Notes: generated from the sequence alone by a model not told the origin. A stretch of 64,000 nt of DNA from Hymenobacter sediminis (GCF_003231285.1 NZ_QKNS01000001.1:1426001-1490000); one strand, 5' to 3'; shown: positions 18,453 through 28,119, counted from the first letter of the stretch. A program made the numbers and translations.

Positions 18453-20354
18453 TTAATACAGCACCCGGAACTTGATGGTGTGCTCTACTTTACGCAGCTC
18501 ACCTATCACCTCTTGCTCGTATTGCTTGTCGATGTCGGTAATCACGTAGCCGATGTGCTCGTTGGTTTTCAGGTATTGCCCCAGGATGTTGACGTGGTGC
18601 TGGGCCAGCACGTTGTTAATGCGGGCCAGTACGCCGGGTACGTTGTGGTGAATGTGGATGAGGCGGTGAGCCTGCTGCTCCGGCAGCTGAATGTTGGGGA
18701 AATTGACGCTCTGCTGGGTGTTGCCGGTATTCACGTACTGTATAATCCGCTCGGGCACGAACTCGGCAATGTTGCGCTGGGCCTCGGCCGTACTACCCCC
18801 CACGTGGGGCGTAAGCAGCACATTGGGTAGGCCGCGCAGCTCACTCTCGAAGCTTTCCTGGTTGGTTTTGGGCTCGTAGGGAAACACATCGACGGCAGCC
18901 CCGCCGAGATGGCCGGAGCGCAGCACGGCGGCCAGGGCCGGTACATCTACCACGTGGCCGCGGCTGTTGTTGAGCAGCAGGGCGCCGGGTTTCATCATAG
19001 CCAGCTCGGCCGCCCCGATAAGGTTGGTATTGGCCGGGCGACCATCCACGTGGAGGGTTACGATGTCGGACTGACGTAGGAGCTCCTTCAGAGTGCGGCA
19101 CTTCACGGCATTGCCCAGCTGCAGCTTCTCAGCTACATCGTAGTAAAGCACTTGCATGCCCACAGCCTCGGCCACTACCGATAGTTGGGAGCCAATGTTG
19201 CCGTAGCCCACGATGCCCAGCTTCTTGCCCCGGATTTCAAACGAGCCTTTTGCCGACTTATCCCACTCGCCCTGGTGCATTTTGGGGCTTTTCTCGGGGA
19301 TGCGGCGGGCCAGCATGATGATTTCGCCCAGGGCCAGCTCTACCACCGAGCGGGTGTTGCTGAAGGGCGCATTGAACACGGCCACGCCCTTTTTCATGCA
19401 GCCCGTCAGGTCAATCTGGTTGGTGCCAATGCAGAACGCCCCGATGCTGATGAGGCGGTTGGCGGCATCCAGCACCCGCTGGGTTACCTGGGTTTTGCTC
19501 CGGATACCCAGGATGCTCACGCCCTCAATATGCTGCACTAGCTCGTCCTCGTCGAGGCCGCCGGGCACGGTATCTACCTGGTAGCCTTCCTGGCGGAACA
19601 GCTCGGCGGCGCGCGGGTCGGGGTTTTCGAGGAGCAGGACTTTGATGCGGTTTTTGGGGTAGGAGAGGGTCATCGGAAGCTTGTTCTGGTAGAGAAATTC
19701 GTCGAAGGAAGGCAGCACCTCATCGGCGCGGGCCACTACGGCCTCGCGGTGCACGTTTTCGGTGAAGGCGTAGAAGCGGTTGGCCAGCCCGGCTTCCCGG
19801 ATCTGGTAGTCGGTGTAGCCGTCGCCAAGGGCGTACACGTCGCCGTCGAGGTCCAGCTGGCGCAGTTGCAAAATTTTACCGCCGTCACGGCTGAGCACGT
19901 TTTCCGCATCGAAGCCGGTAATGTGGCCATCTGCGTCAAAGGTGAAAGTGTTGGCCAGCACATGGTCGGCATCAATGCCAAACTCGGCCACCACCGGCTC
20001 AATAAACTCCCGGAAGCCGCTGCTAACAATGTAAATGCGCCCGTGAAACTTCTCGAAAAAGCTGCGGTTGCGCTGGATGCTTTCGGACACTTTGCCACGC
20101 AGACGCTCCACCAGCAGCGGCAGGTGCTCGCGCCGGGCCGGCAGCAGGGCCAGCCGCTGCTTCAAGGATTCCGAAAAGTTTAGCTCTCCGCTCATGCCCC
20201 GGTCCGTGAGGCCCCGGATGGCACCTACCACCTCCTCCCGGTTGGGCTGACCTGCCAAGGCAATATCGGCCAGCTCGTCGAGGCCTTCAACCTGGGTAAA
20301 GGTGCTGTCAAAATCGATAATGAGGTAGGGGAGTGGCTGCAACTGTTCGGGCAT
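18453..20354 (-). CDS. serA: Fused phosphoserine phosphatase / D-3-phosphoglycerate dehydrogenase with ACT domain
   Basis: Bifunctional candidate of 633 residues for the first and last steps of serine synthesis. Residues 1-220 are a HAD phosphatase like SerB: DFDST (Asp14/Asp16), VSSGFREF, DGGKILQL and GDGYTDYQI are motifs I-IV. From about 230 it is SerA: an N-terminal half with GIRSKTQVTQRVLDAANRL, then NTRSVVELALGEIIMLARR, the NAD loop GIVGYGNIGSQLSV, NNSRGHVVDVPALAAVL and the catalytic HVGGSTAEAQ. The C-terminus (from about 560) is an ACT domain with HHNVPGVLARINNVLAQHHVNI, normally the serine sensor. SerC is absent here. A TACCTTGC box near 20362-20369 on the minus strand may be the promoter. 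Confidence 0.9.
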   Translation of the reverse strand: MPEQLQPLPYLIIDFDSTFTQVEGLDELADIALAGQPNREEVVGAIRGLTDRGMSGELNFSESLKQRLALLPARREHLPLLVERLRGKVSESIQRNRSFFEKFHGRIYIVSSGFREFIEPVVAEFGIDADHVLANTFTFDADGHITGFDAENVLSRDGGKILQLRQLDLDGDVYALGDGYTDYQIREAGLANRFYAFTENVHREAVVARADEVLPSFDEFLYQNKLPMTLSYPKNRIKVLLLENPDPRAAELFRQEGYQVDTVPGGLDEDELVQHIEGVSILGIRSKTQVTQRVLDAANRLISIGAFCIGTNQIDLTGCMKKGVAVFNAPFSNTRSVVELALGEIIMLARRIPEKSPKMHQGEWDKSAKGSFEIRGKKLGIVGYGNIGSQLSVVAEAVGMQVLYYDVAEKLQLGNAVKCRTLKELLRQSDIVTLHVDGRPANTNLIGAAELAMMKPGALLLNNSRGHVVDVPALAAVLRSGHLGGAAVDVFPYEPKTNQESFESELRGLPNVLLTPHVGGSTAEAQRNIAEFVPERIIQYVNTGNTQQSVNFPNIQLPEQQAHRLIHIHHNVPGVLARINNVLAQHHVNILGQYLKTNEHIGYVITDIDKQYEQEVIGELRKVEHTIKFRVLY

Positions 20355-20808
20355 AGTAGGAGCAAGGTAGAACGGAAGACTGGTTCAAGCGGAAAAACTA
20401 CGTGAAATACTAGGTCGATAGCCCAGAAACTTCCGAACCAGATAGACAAATGCCGATAGCAGCAACCTGCTACCCTCGTTGGCTGGCCGTAGCCTTTCGT
20501 CGGCGCGGCCCTCAAATACTCCTAAAAAATTGTGCTACAGAATGGGCACACGCGAAACGGGCAGCCCGCTGTTGAATACCGGCTTTGCGCTGGTAGCTGC
20601 TATACACGTACGTCGCAAGTAAGCCAAGGTGAGGTAGCAGAAAGGCCCGGGCCTAGCATCAAGGAGCTTTTTACTTGCGGGTTTTTCCTGTTTCTTCCCG
20701 GGGGTAATTCCTACCTACTTAACTATATCCGGGGTATTCCTCGGGTATTGGTAGCCGCCGTTGCTACCCCTCGCTCCCGCGCCAACCTTTCCAAACCCAC
20801 CATATTTT
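20355..20808. other. Intergenic region between serB-serA fusion and GH5 genes
   Basis: 454 bases between divergent genes. No ORF, tRNA or hairpin of note was supported. It must hold both promoters, but only a weak TACCTTGC box for the minus-strand gene was recognised; the region before the GH5 start is moderately AT-rich (about 20700-20730). Confidence 0.4.
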
Positions 20809-23800
20809 ATGCGAAAACTGCTACCCGCATGGGCCATCGGGCTCTTGCTGTTGCTGCTGGGCACCACCCCTAGCTATGGCCAACTCCTGCGCGCCGACGG
20901 CCGGCGCATCGTAAACGACCAAGGGCAGGAAGTGATTCTGCGCGGCATGGGCCTGGGCGGCTGGATGCTGCAGGAAGGCTACATGCTGCAAACCGAAAGC
21001 TTTGCCAACCCCCAGTACCAGATCAGGGCCAAAATCAAGGATCTGGTAGGTGAAGCCCAGACGCAGGCCTTCTACGATGCATGGCTCAACAACTACGTTA
21101 CCAAGCGCGACGTGGACTCGCTGGCCCGCTGGGGCTTCAACTCCATTCGGGTGCCGCTGCACTACAACCTGTTCACGGCGCCTATTGAAGAAGAGCCAGT
21201 AGCGGGGCAAAATACGTGGCGACCCAAAGGCTTCGAGCTGACCGACCAATTACTGACCTGGTGCAAGGCGAACCGCATCTACCTGATTCTGGACTTGCAC
21301 GCCGCGCCCGGCGGGCAGGGCACTGATGCAGCCATTTCCGACTACGACCCCACCAAGCCCAGCCTGTGGCAGAGCGAGGCGAACCGGCAGAAAACCGTGG
21401 CCTTGTGGCGGCGCATTGCCGAGCACTACGCCAACGAGCCCTGGATTGGTGGCTACGACGTCATCAACGAAACCAACTGGGGCTTCACGGACCCCACCGG
21501 CGACTCGCACGGCTGTAGCGAGCAAACCAACGCCCCCCTTAAAGCGCTACTCACGGAAATTACCACGGCCATCCGGGAGGTTGATAAGCAGCACATCATT
21601 TACGTGGAGGGCAACTGCTGGGCGGGCAACCACTCCGGCCTGTGGCCTATGAGCGACAACAACGTAGTGATGAGCTTCCATAAATACTGGAATGCTAACA
21701 CGAAAAGCGCCATTCAGGGCATGCTGGATCAAAGCAGCCGCTACAACGTGCCGCTCTGGATGGGCGAGTCGGGCGAAAACTCTAACAGCTGGCACCGCTC
21801 GGCCATTCAGCTGCTGGAGCAGAACCACATTGGCTGGTCGTGGTGGACGATGAAGAAGGTAGGGTTGAACACCCCGCTGGAAGTGCGCCGTCCCGCGGCC
21901 TATGAAAAGCTGCTGAACTACTGGAAAGGCTCGGGCGCCAAGCCCACGGAAAGCGAAGCCGTAGCTGGTTTGTCGGCCTTGGCCGAAGGTTACAAAATCG
22001 AAAACACCTTCTACCACCCCGACTACATCGACGCTCTGTTCCGCCAGGTAGCTACTGCAGCTACCAAGCCCTTCCAGAAGTATACCCTCAGCCCCACTGC
22101 GCCGCTGTTTGCTGTCAACTACGACCTGGGCCGCAACGGAGCAGCCTACTACGACCTCGACACCGCTACCTACCACTCCGACACTAACCAGTACCAAGCC
22201 TGGAACCAAGGCTGGTCGTACCGCAACGACGGTGTGGACATAGAAGCCAACCGGGACGCTGTGACGAATGGCTACAATGTGGGCTGGGTTTCGACGGGGG
22301 AGTGGCTGCAGTACACCGTGGAAGTGCCTGCTAGCGGCCTGTACGATGTGCAGGTGCGTATAGCTTCGGCCTCGGGCGGCGGTCAGATCAGCCTGAGCAG
22401 CAATGGCGTGCCGCTCACCAAAACCGTTACGCTACCCAGCTCCGGCGACTGGGCGAAGTGGACTTCGGCGGAGATTAAGGACGTGTACCTGACGGCTGGT
22501 ACCAATAAGCTCCGGCTGAACGTAGTAAACGGCGGCTTCAACCTGAACTACCTGCAATTTAGCGCCCCCCATGCTGCTACGGCGGCCCCACAACTGCTGG
22601 CGGCCAAAACTACGGAGGCCGGCAAGAATATCGTGCTGACGTTCAACCAGGCACTGGCTCCCGTAACGGCTCCTGCAGGATTCACCCTAAAGGTAAACGG
22701 CACGGCGGCGACCATCAGCGCGGCAGCCCTGCAGGCGGGTAGCCCCCAACTGCTGGTACTTAACCTGGACAAACCGGTAACCTACGGCGACGTGGTAACC
22801 ATCAGCTACGCGGGTACTACCGTCACGAACGACGCCAACGTAGCGCTGGCCGCTTTCACCGACCAACCCGTGACCCTGGACTTGGTGAACCCTGCCACGG
22901 TAAAGCTGATTCCGGGCCGCGTCGAAGCTGAAAATTTTGACGTGAACGAAGGAGTAACCGTTGGCGGCGCGGCCGATGTAGGCGGTGGCTCACAAGTAGG
23001 TTACCTCAACCCCGGCGACTACTTCGCTTATAATGTGGCAGTAAAGGAAACGGGCACTTACCAGGTTGATTACCGGGTAGCCAACGGGGCTACTCCTCCC
23101 GGCGTGGTCACTATATCTAGCGTAGTTAACGGACAAACTACCCTGCTGGAAACCTTGACGGTAGCCCCAACCGGCGGCTGGCAGACCTGGCAAACCGTCA
23201 GCGGTAAAGCCTTCAGCCTTGCGGCCGGTAGCCAGCAACTGCGTATTGATGTAGTATCGGGCGAGTTCAACCTGAACTGGATGCAGTTCCGCCTGACGGG
23301 CGTACCAGCTAATACTCCGCTGCGGTTTGTATCGGGCCAGACGAATCCCGAAGGCACTGCGGTGCTCCTGACCCTGAACCAGCCTGTAGCATCGGCTTCG
23401 GTTAGTCCGAAAGGCTTCCGCTTGCTGCTGAATGGGGTAGCGGCCACAGCAAGCGCCGCCTCCCTGGATGCCGAGCAGCGCTTGGTACTCACCCTACCCC
23501 AAACCATCACGCCAACTACCGTGGTAAAAGTTAGCTACGATGGCACCGGCGACGTGAAGACGGTAGGCAATGCGCCACTGCAAGCCTTTGACGCCGAGTT
23601 TATACTCAACAAAGTAGAGGTTATCCGACATCAGCTGCCGGGCAGGGTGAAGGCTGCTGAATTCTCCGTGAACAGCGGTCTGGAAACCGAGAACAGCAGC
23701 GACACCGACGGGGGCCTGAACGTGGGCCACGCCGACCCCGGCGACTACCTCGACTTTGTGGTGAACGTGACCCAGGCCGGCATGTACCAGATCGACTACC

Positions 23801-24297
23801 GGGTAGCCAGCGAAACCACGGCTGGCGCCGTGAAGCTGCAACTCATGGACAGCGGCACCGCCCAGGACCTGCATACGGCCACCTTCGCCATTACCGGCGG
23901 CTGGCAAACGTGGCGCACCTTCACGGCTCCCGTGGCCGTGCCCCTCACGGCGGGTCGCCACGTATTGCGTGTTCTGATGCAAGCCAAGGAGTTCAACCTG
24001 AACTGGCTGGAAGCGAAGTATCAATCGGTGCTGAGCAGCAAATCGGGACAGGCCGCGGCAGGTCTGCTGGTGTATCCTAACCCCAGCCACGGCAGCTTCC
24101 GGGTGCGCTTCGAGGATGCCCGCCAGCAGCCTACTCGCTTGGTAGTGCGCGACCTGACCGGCAGAGTCGTGCTGGTGCAGCATCCGGCTAAAAATGCCAC
24201 TGAAACTACCGTACAGCATCAGCTACCCCAGGGCATCTACTTGCTGGAAGCTGAGTTGCCGGATGGTAAGGTAGTGCAGAAGCTAGTGGTAGAATAG
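20809..24297 (+). CDS. Secreted GH5 endoglucanase-like glycanase with three CBM6 modules and T9SS sorting domain
   Basis: 1162-residue exported glycanase. Signal peptide at 1-24 (MRKLLPAWAIGLLLLLLG). GH5 catalytic domain at about 25-390: acid/base Glu221 in DVINETNW, nucleophile Glu320 in LWMGESGEN, plus FNSIRVPLHY and LILDLHAAPGGQ. Then CBM6-like modules at about 430-587, 698-830 and 939-1071 (each with NLNYLQF or FNLNWMQF/FNLNWLEA-type ends). These alternate with two Ig-like SwmB-type domains (594-694, 836-934). The C-terminal VYPNPSHGSFRVRFEDARQ to the end is a type A T9SS sorting domain, predicting export to the cell surface or medium by type IX secretion. Likely substrate is a beta-glucan or mannan. 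The frame extends to 20761, but the ATG at 20809 begins the signal peptide. Confidence 0.93.
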   Translation: MRKLLPAWAIGLLLLLLGTTPSYGQLLRADGRRIVNDQGQEVILRGMGLGGWMLQEGYMLQTESFANPQYQIRAKIKDLVGEAQTQAFYDAWLNNYVTKRDVDSLARWGFNSIRVPLHYNLFTAPIEEEPVAGQNTWRPKGFELTDQLLTWCKANRIYLILDLHAAPGGQGTDAAISDYDPTKPSLWQSEANRQKTVALWRRIAEHYANEPWIGGYDVINETNWGFTDPTGDSHGCSEQTNAPLKALLTEITTAIREVDKQHIIYVEGNCWAGNHSGLWPMSDNNVVMSFHKYWNANTKSAIQGMLDQSSRYNVPLWMGESGENSNSWHRSAIQLLEQNHIGWSWWTMKKVGLNTPLEVRRPAAYEKLLNYWKGSGAKPTESEAVAGLSALAEGYKIENTFYHPDYIDALFRQVATAATKPFQKYTLSPTAPLFAVNYDLGRNGAAYYDLDTATYHSDTNQYQAWNQGWSYRNDGVDIEANRDAVTNGYNVGWVSTGEWLQYTVEVPASGLYDVQVRIASASGGGQISLSSNGVPLTKTVTLPSSGDWAKWTSAEIKDVYLTAGTNKLRLNVVNGGFNLNYLQFSAPHAATAAPQLLAAKTTEAGKNIVLTFNQALAPVTAPAGFTLKVNGTAATISAAALQAGSPQLLVLNLDKPVTYGDVVTISYAGTTVTNDANVALAAFTDQPVTLDLVNPATVKLIPGRVEAENFDVNEGVTVGGAADVGGGSQVGYLNPGDYFAYNVAVKETGTYQVDYRVANGATPPGVVTISSVVNGQTTLLETLTVAPTGGWQTWQTVSGKAFSLAAGSQQLRIDVVSGEFNLNWMQFRLTGVPANTPLRFVSGQTNPEGTAVLLTLNQPVASASVSPKGFRLLLNGVAATASAASLDAEQRLVLTLPQTITPTTVVKVSYDGTGDVKTVGNAPLQAFDAEFILNKVEVIRHQLPGRVKAAEFSVNSGLETENSSDTDGGLNVGHADPGDYLDFVVNVTQAGMYQIDYRVASETTAGAVKLQLMDSGTAQDLHTATFAITGGWQTWRTFTAPVAVPLTAGRHVLRVLMQAKEFNLNWLEAKYQSVLSSKSGQAAAGLLVYPNPSHGSFRVRFEDARQQPTRLVVRDLTGRVVLVQHPAKNATETTVQHQLPQGIYLLEAELPDGKVVQKLVVE

Positions 24298-24312
24298 ATT
24301 CTGCCTAGCTCA

Positions 24313-24356
24313 CACAAAAAAGCCCGCTACTGCTATAAGTAGCGGGCTTTTTTGTG
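24313..24356. terminator. Bidirectional terminator after GH5 gene
   Basis: Perfect 19-base arms (24313-24331, 24338-24356) on AGCCCGCTACT with A/T flanks; shared with the convergent VOC gene. Confidence 0.87.
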
Positions 24357-24398
24357 TTCAGAGGAGAGTGAAAAGGCTGCGGTTGTGAGGCCACTGGC

Positions 24399-24788
24399 CT
24401 ACCCCTCGTAAAATTCCAAAGGCAGCCCATCCGGGTCCTGAATAAAGGTGAACCGCCGGCCGGTAAATTCATCAACTCGTATTGGTTCGGAGGCTACCCC
24501 GTGGGTAGTGAGCAACTGCACCGTAGCATCCAGGTCAGCTACGGCAAAAGCCAAATGGCGCAGGCCGGTAGCTTCGGGGTGGCTGGGGCGGGCCGGAGGG
24601 GTAGGAAAAGAAAACAACTCAATGACATACTGCTCGCCCAGGGCCAGGTCCAGCTTCCACGACTGCCGCTCCGCCCGGTGCACTTCCCGAATGATGCGCA
24701 GGCCCAGCACTTCGGTGTAGAATTGTTTGGAGCGCGCATAGTTTGAGCAGATAATGGCAATGTGATGAACGTGGAGCAGGGGAAGCAT
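24399..24788 (-). CDS. VOC family protein (glyoxalase I-like, YaeR type)
   Basis: Small metal-binding vicinal-oxygen-chelate protein, 129 residues, with two beta-alpha-beta-beta-beta modules. The first has VHHIAIICSNYARSKQFYTEVLGLRIIREV; the second has GLRHLAFAVADLDATVQ and FIQDPDGLPLEFYE. The candidate metal ligands are the His of HHIAI, Glu of IELF, His of RHLAF and Glu of LEFYE. It resembles the YaeR/SMU1112c branch, whose substrate is not established. A single gene with its own start (ATG 24788), divergent from the alpha/beta hydrolase. Confidence 0.85.
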   Translation of the reverse strand: MLPLLHVHHIAIICSNYARSKQFYTEVLGLRIIREVHRAERQSWKLDLALGEQYVIELFSFPTPPARPSHPEATGLRHLAFAVADLDATVQLLTTHGVASEPIRVDEFTGRRFTFIQDPDGLPLEFYEG

Positions 24789-24915
24789 AGGCGGTTCGGG
24801 GAAAGTGGATAGGAGTAAAGCTAAGCCAGTAGCGCGGGGTAGCAGCTAGCTCGGCCGCATCCATTTCAAGCTGCTATAGTACACTCTTAAAAGCAACTGC
24901 AAACTAGCTAAGAGT

Positions 24916-25590
24916 ATGGCACGACAACAGAAGGAATACGTGCTGGAAGCCGCAACAGTGGATAACTATGTGGATGGCATAGAAGAATTAACCTTGCGCA
25001 CCAATGCTGGCCCAATGATAGCCCGCCTGCACCCGGCTGAAGCTGGGGCTGCCGCTGTGGTATGGGTAGGTGGCGCGGGTGGCGGCCTCGACGGACCGGC
25101 CTGGGGGATGTACCCGCGGCTGGCCGGACAGCTATCTTCCCAGGGTATTGCTTCCCTGCGTTTGCATTACCGGCAGCCCAACTATCTTGAAGACTGCGTA
25201 GTAGATGTGCTACTAAGCGTGCAGTATTTAGTAGAGCAGCGGGGCTATGGCGCCATTGCGCTGGTGGGGCATTCATTTGGTGGGGCGGTAGTAATCAGCG
25301 CCGGGGCCCTGAGTCCGGCTGTTGCAGCGGTGGTGGCCATGAGCAGCCAAACCTACGGCACCGACTTGGCTGCGCACGTAAGTCCCAAGCCCCTGCTGCT
25401 GGTTCACGGCACTGCCGATGAAATACTGCCCCATATCTGCTCCGAAAGCATTTACCAGCGGGCCCGCCAGCCCAAGGAGCTGCTGCTCTATGCGGGCTGC
25501 CGCCATGGCCTGGATGAGTGCCGCGACCAAGTAGATGCCGATGTAGTGCGCTGGCTCACCAACCAGTTATCGGACAGTACTAAATCTTAG
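24916..25590 (+). CDS. Alpha/beta hydrolase (dienelactone-hydrolase-like)
   Basis: Cytoplasmic hydrolase, 224 residues, substrate unknown. After an N-terminal beta region it has WVGGAGGG (oxyanion region), the nucleophile elbow GHSFGGAVV (Ser), an acid in LLVHGTADEILP (Asp) and a base in GCRHGLDE (His), so the catalytic triad is complete. No signal peptide. It stands alone between a VOC gene and a convergent DUF421 gene whose stop lies 15 bases away. Confidence 0.85.
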   Translation: MARQQKEYVLEAATVDNYVDGIEELTLRTNAGPMIARLHPAEAGAAAVVWVGGAGGGLDGPAWGMYPRLAGQLSSQGIASLRLHYRQPNYLEDCVVDVLLSVQYLVEQRGYGAIALVGHSFGGAVVISAGALSPAVAAVVAMSSQTYGTDLAAHVSPKPLLLVHGTADEILPHICSESIYQRARQPKELLLYAGCRHGLDECRDQVDADVVRWLTNQLSDSTKS

Positions 25591-25605
25591 TAGTAGCGTG
25601 CGGTT

Positions 25606-26319
25606 TTATGCTAGACGCTTGGAAGTGCAAGCCGATATCCACTTATCCTTGTGGCATACAACACAGTTAGCAGTGCCGCCGCGGGGTAATGTTTGCACAT
25701 GGCCGCAGCAGGCGCAGGCATGGGCACCAGCTTCTGCTACCCGCTGCTGGGTTTGCTGAACCCGCTCGGGCCAGATTGGGAGTCCGGGGCGGACGTCTTC
25801 CGTTTCGAAGAAATAGATGCTCACATTGCCGGTAGCTTCTATGTAGGCCCGGCGCACTTGCCCCAGGTGCTCTACCTGGTGTTGCCGCAACTCCCCGAAC
25901 AGCTCCTTTTGCGTCAGATTCTGGTTTTTTAGGGCTTCTATCTTAATTTCTCCTTCCTCGATCAGCAAAATAGGAGCGCCCTCCAGCCAATCGGAAAAGC
26001 GCGGGTACTGCTCCGTAAGGCGATTAAAAATCAGGTACAGCGCCGATACCAGCACGAACACCACCGCTACGTGCAGCAGGGGCACGTCGTCGTAGAACAT
26101 GGCGTCGCCGGCAGCGGAGCCTAGGGCCAGAATAATACTTAACTCGAAGATGGACAGCTGCCGCACGCCGCGCCGCCCCGTTACGCGTAGGGCCCCCAGC
26201 ACCATTAAGTAGGTAACTATGCAGCGGAACGCAATTTCCAGCAGAAACAGCGCGGGCGCGTCGTCGGAAAGGAAGATGCGTTTCCAGTCAAAGGGTTCAA
26301 TAGGGGAGGCAAGCAGCAT
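25606..26319 (-). CDS. DUF421 (YetF/YcaP-like) membrane protein with C-terminal Cys motifs
   Basis: 237 residues. Three hydrophobic segments lie near the N-terminus (about 17-36, 45-66, 72-95). The DUF421 signature is in GRRGVRQLSIFELSIILALGSAAGD and in PILLIEEGEIKIEALKNQNLTQKELFGELR. The C-terminal 50 residues are unusual: CACCGH and CVVCHKDKW give two CxxC pairs, a zinc-ribbon-like tail not usual in the family. Function unknown. The frame extends to a GTG at 26340; ATG 26319 is preferred because it gives MLLASPIEPFDWKRIFLSDD, close to typical family starts. Confidence 0.8.
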   Translation of the reverse strand: MLLASPIEPFDWKRIFLSDDAPALFLLEIAFRCIVTYLMVLGALRVTGRRGVRQLSIFELSIILALGSAAGDAMFYDDVPLLHVAVVFVLVSALYLIFNRLTEQYPRFSDWLEGAPILLIEEGEIKIEALKNQNLTQKELFGELRQHQVEHLGQVRRAYIEATGNVSIYFFETEDVRPGLPIWPERVQQTQQRVAEAGAHACACCGHVQTLPRGGTANCVVCHKDKWISACTSKRLA

Positions 26320-26431
26320 GAGCAACGTAAAAGCAGACACCGGCCAGCTCGGCCGTTTCTGGTCTAACGTAGGGGGTAGCTCAACAGTTAATTAAAACGG
26401 TATTAATGCCCTGACCCAAAAGTGTCTTCGC

Positions 26432-26908
26432 TCAGCCGGCAGCAGGCAGGGTCAGCACGAGGTGGTGCGTAGAGGGCGCGAAGCCTAGGGCCGTCCAGAA
26501 CTGAAAGCCGCCGGGGTTAGCCACGGCCACCTGCAGCTCCAGGTGGTCGGCGCCCTGCCGGGTCAGCCACTCGCGGGCCGTTTCGAACAGCAGCCGGCCC
26601 AGCCCGGTGCGGCGATATTGGGGGCGCACCATGGTTTCAGCAATGTAGCCGCGGCGGTTGTAGTGCATGCCATTGTTGCCGATCTGGTACATGGCTACCA
26701 GTAGGCCCATCAGGCCCTGCTCGTTTTCTACCACAAAAAAGCGTGTATAGGGTTCCTGCAGGCGCTGGAGCAGCACGCGCTTTAGTTCCGCTTCGGCCAG
26801 GGGGTAGTACCCAAAAATGGGGTGGTAGGCCTGGTGCTCATCCATCAGCTCGCGCCAAATCAGGTACAGGTTGTCGAGGTCGGTGCGGGTAGCGGTACGG
26901 ATGGTCAT
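26432..26908 (-). CDS. GNAT family N-acetyltransferase
   Basis: 158-residue acyl-CoA-dependent acetyltransferase of unknown substrate. It starts MTIRTATRTDLDNLYLIWRELMDEH. The acetyl-CoA loop is in ETMVRPQYRRTGLGRLLFETA (RxxGxG/A pattern), followed by LELQVAVANPGGFQFWTALGFAP, typical of the fold. The frame extends two codons to a TTG at 26914; ATG 26908 is chosen. Single gene. Confidence 0.88.
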   Translation of the reverse strand: MTIRTATRTDLDNLYLIWRELMDEHQAYHPIFGYYPLAEAELKRVLLQRLQEPYTRFFVVENEQGLMGLLVAMYQIGNNGMHYNRRGYIAETMVRPQYRRTGLGRLLFETAREWLTRQGADHLELQVAVANPGGFQFWTALGFAPSTHHLVLTLPAAG

Positions 26909-27098
26909 AGGCAAAAACCAAAGGAAACCAAGGGAAGAGCAAGCGCAAAATTTGCGGAAGGTAGTCGGAAAACGACGCTAAGCCATGCTCCACGTTGCAG
27001 CAGCTTGGTGTTGTATCATCGGGTTGGTCTAGGGCGCTACCCCTGCTGCCGGGATAAATTACCCCACTTCTGGCAGTGAGGTAACACTCTATTAAGCC

Positions 27099-27148
27099 AC
27101 ATGCCGAACCCGGGGCAGCCACTGCTGACTGATCCGGGTTCGGCATGT
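27099..27148 (-). terminator. Hairpin downstream of aldo/keto reductase
   Basis: Perfect 15-base arms ACATGCCGAACCCGG (27099-27113) and its complement (27134-27148), 20 bases beyond the stop at 27169. No strong T run, so a terminator is likely but not certain. Confidence 0.6.
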
Positions 27149-27168
27149 AATGCTAAAAGAAGGTAGGG

Positions 27169-28119
27169 CTAGGCGCTGGCCTGGTTTAGCTCCTGGATGT
27201 CATCGGGGCTCAGGGCAAGCTCCGTGGATTTGAGCAGCTCCGTTACTTGTTCGGGGCTGGTGGCGCTGGCAATGGGGGCCGTAAGACCAGGCTGGGCCAT
27301 AATCCAGGCCAGGGCTACCTGAGCGGGCGAGGCCTGCTGGCGGGCTGCTACGGAATCTAGCGCACCCAGAATTTTCAAACCTTTCTCATTCAGATATTTC
27401 TGGCCTACGCCACCACCGCGGGCACTTTTCTGCAGATCGGCCTCGGTGCGGTACTTGCCTGTGAGGAAGCCCGCCGCCAAGCCGTAGTACGGAATCACAC
27501 CAATCTGGTGCTCTTGCACGAGGGGTAGCAGCTCCTGCTCAAACTCGGCCCGGTCGTAGAGGTTGTAAAGGGGCTGTAGCGTTTCGTAGCGCGGAAACCC
27601 ATGTTGTTGGCTGGCCTCCACTGACTCGCGCAGGCGGGCGGCATCAAAGTTAGAAGCCCCGATAACGCGCACTTTCCCTTGCTGCACCAGTTGGGCGTAG
27701 GCCTCCAGTGTTTCCTCCACGGGCGTGGTCGGGTCATCTTTGTGCGACTGGTACAGGTCGATGTAGTCGGTTTGCAGGCGCTGTAGGGAGCCTTCCACGG
27801 CGCGCAGGATGTAGTCCTTTTTCAGGCCCTTGTTTTCGGGGTTGACTTCCCAGCCCACTTTCGTGGCAATAACCACGTCGTCGCGGCGGCCGCGCTGATG
27901 CAGCCACTTGCCGATAATGGTTTCGGACTCGCCGCCGACGTGGCCCGGCACCCACACGGAGTAGCCGTCGGCAGTGTCTATGGCGTTGCCGCCCCCGGCC
28001 ACGAAGGCGTCGAGGATGCGGAAAGAGGTAGCCTCGTCAGCGGTCCAGCCGAAGACGTTGCCACCTAGCACGAGGGGAGCGATGCGCAGGCCAGAGCGGC
28101 CCAGTTCACGGTGTTGCAT
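27169..28119 (-). CDS. Aldo/keto reductase
   Basis: NADPH-dependent (alpha/beta)8 oxidoreductase of 316 residues, cytoplasmic. It has [12 protein letters not shown] with catalytic Asp and Tyr, VIATKVGW with the catalytic Lys, and [20 protein letters not shown] carrying the active-site His. The cofactor region is [17 protein letters not shown] near the C-terminus. It belongs to the large YghZ/Tas-like branch; physiological substrate unknown. The ATG at 28119 gives [20 protein letters not shown], a standard family start. Single gene. Confidence 0.9.
   Translation of the reverse strand: MQHRELGRSGLRIAPLVLGGNVFGWTADEATSFRILDAFVAGGGNAIDTADGYSVWVPGHVGGESETIIGKWLHQRGRRDDVVIATKVGWEVNPENKGLKKDYILRAVEGSLQRLQTDYIDLYQSHKDDPTTPVEETLEAYAQLVQQGKVRVIGASNFDAARLRESVEASQQHGFPRYETLQPLYNLYDRAEFEQELLPLVQEHQIGVIPYYGLAAGFLTGKYRTEADLQKSARGGGVGQKYLNEKGLKILGALDSVAARQQASPAQVALAWIMAQPGLTAPIASATSPEQVTELLKSTELALSPDDIQELNQASA

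Noticed and set aside
18780-19060. CCACGTGG-type words inside serA as parS sites
   Set aside because: They match only the central six to eight bases and are in coding positions; the full 16-base palindrome is absent.
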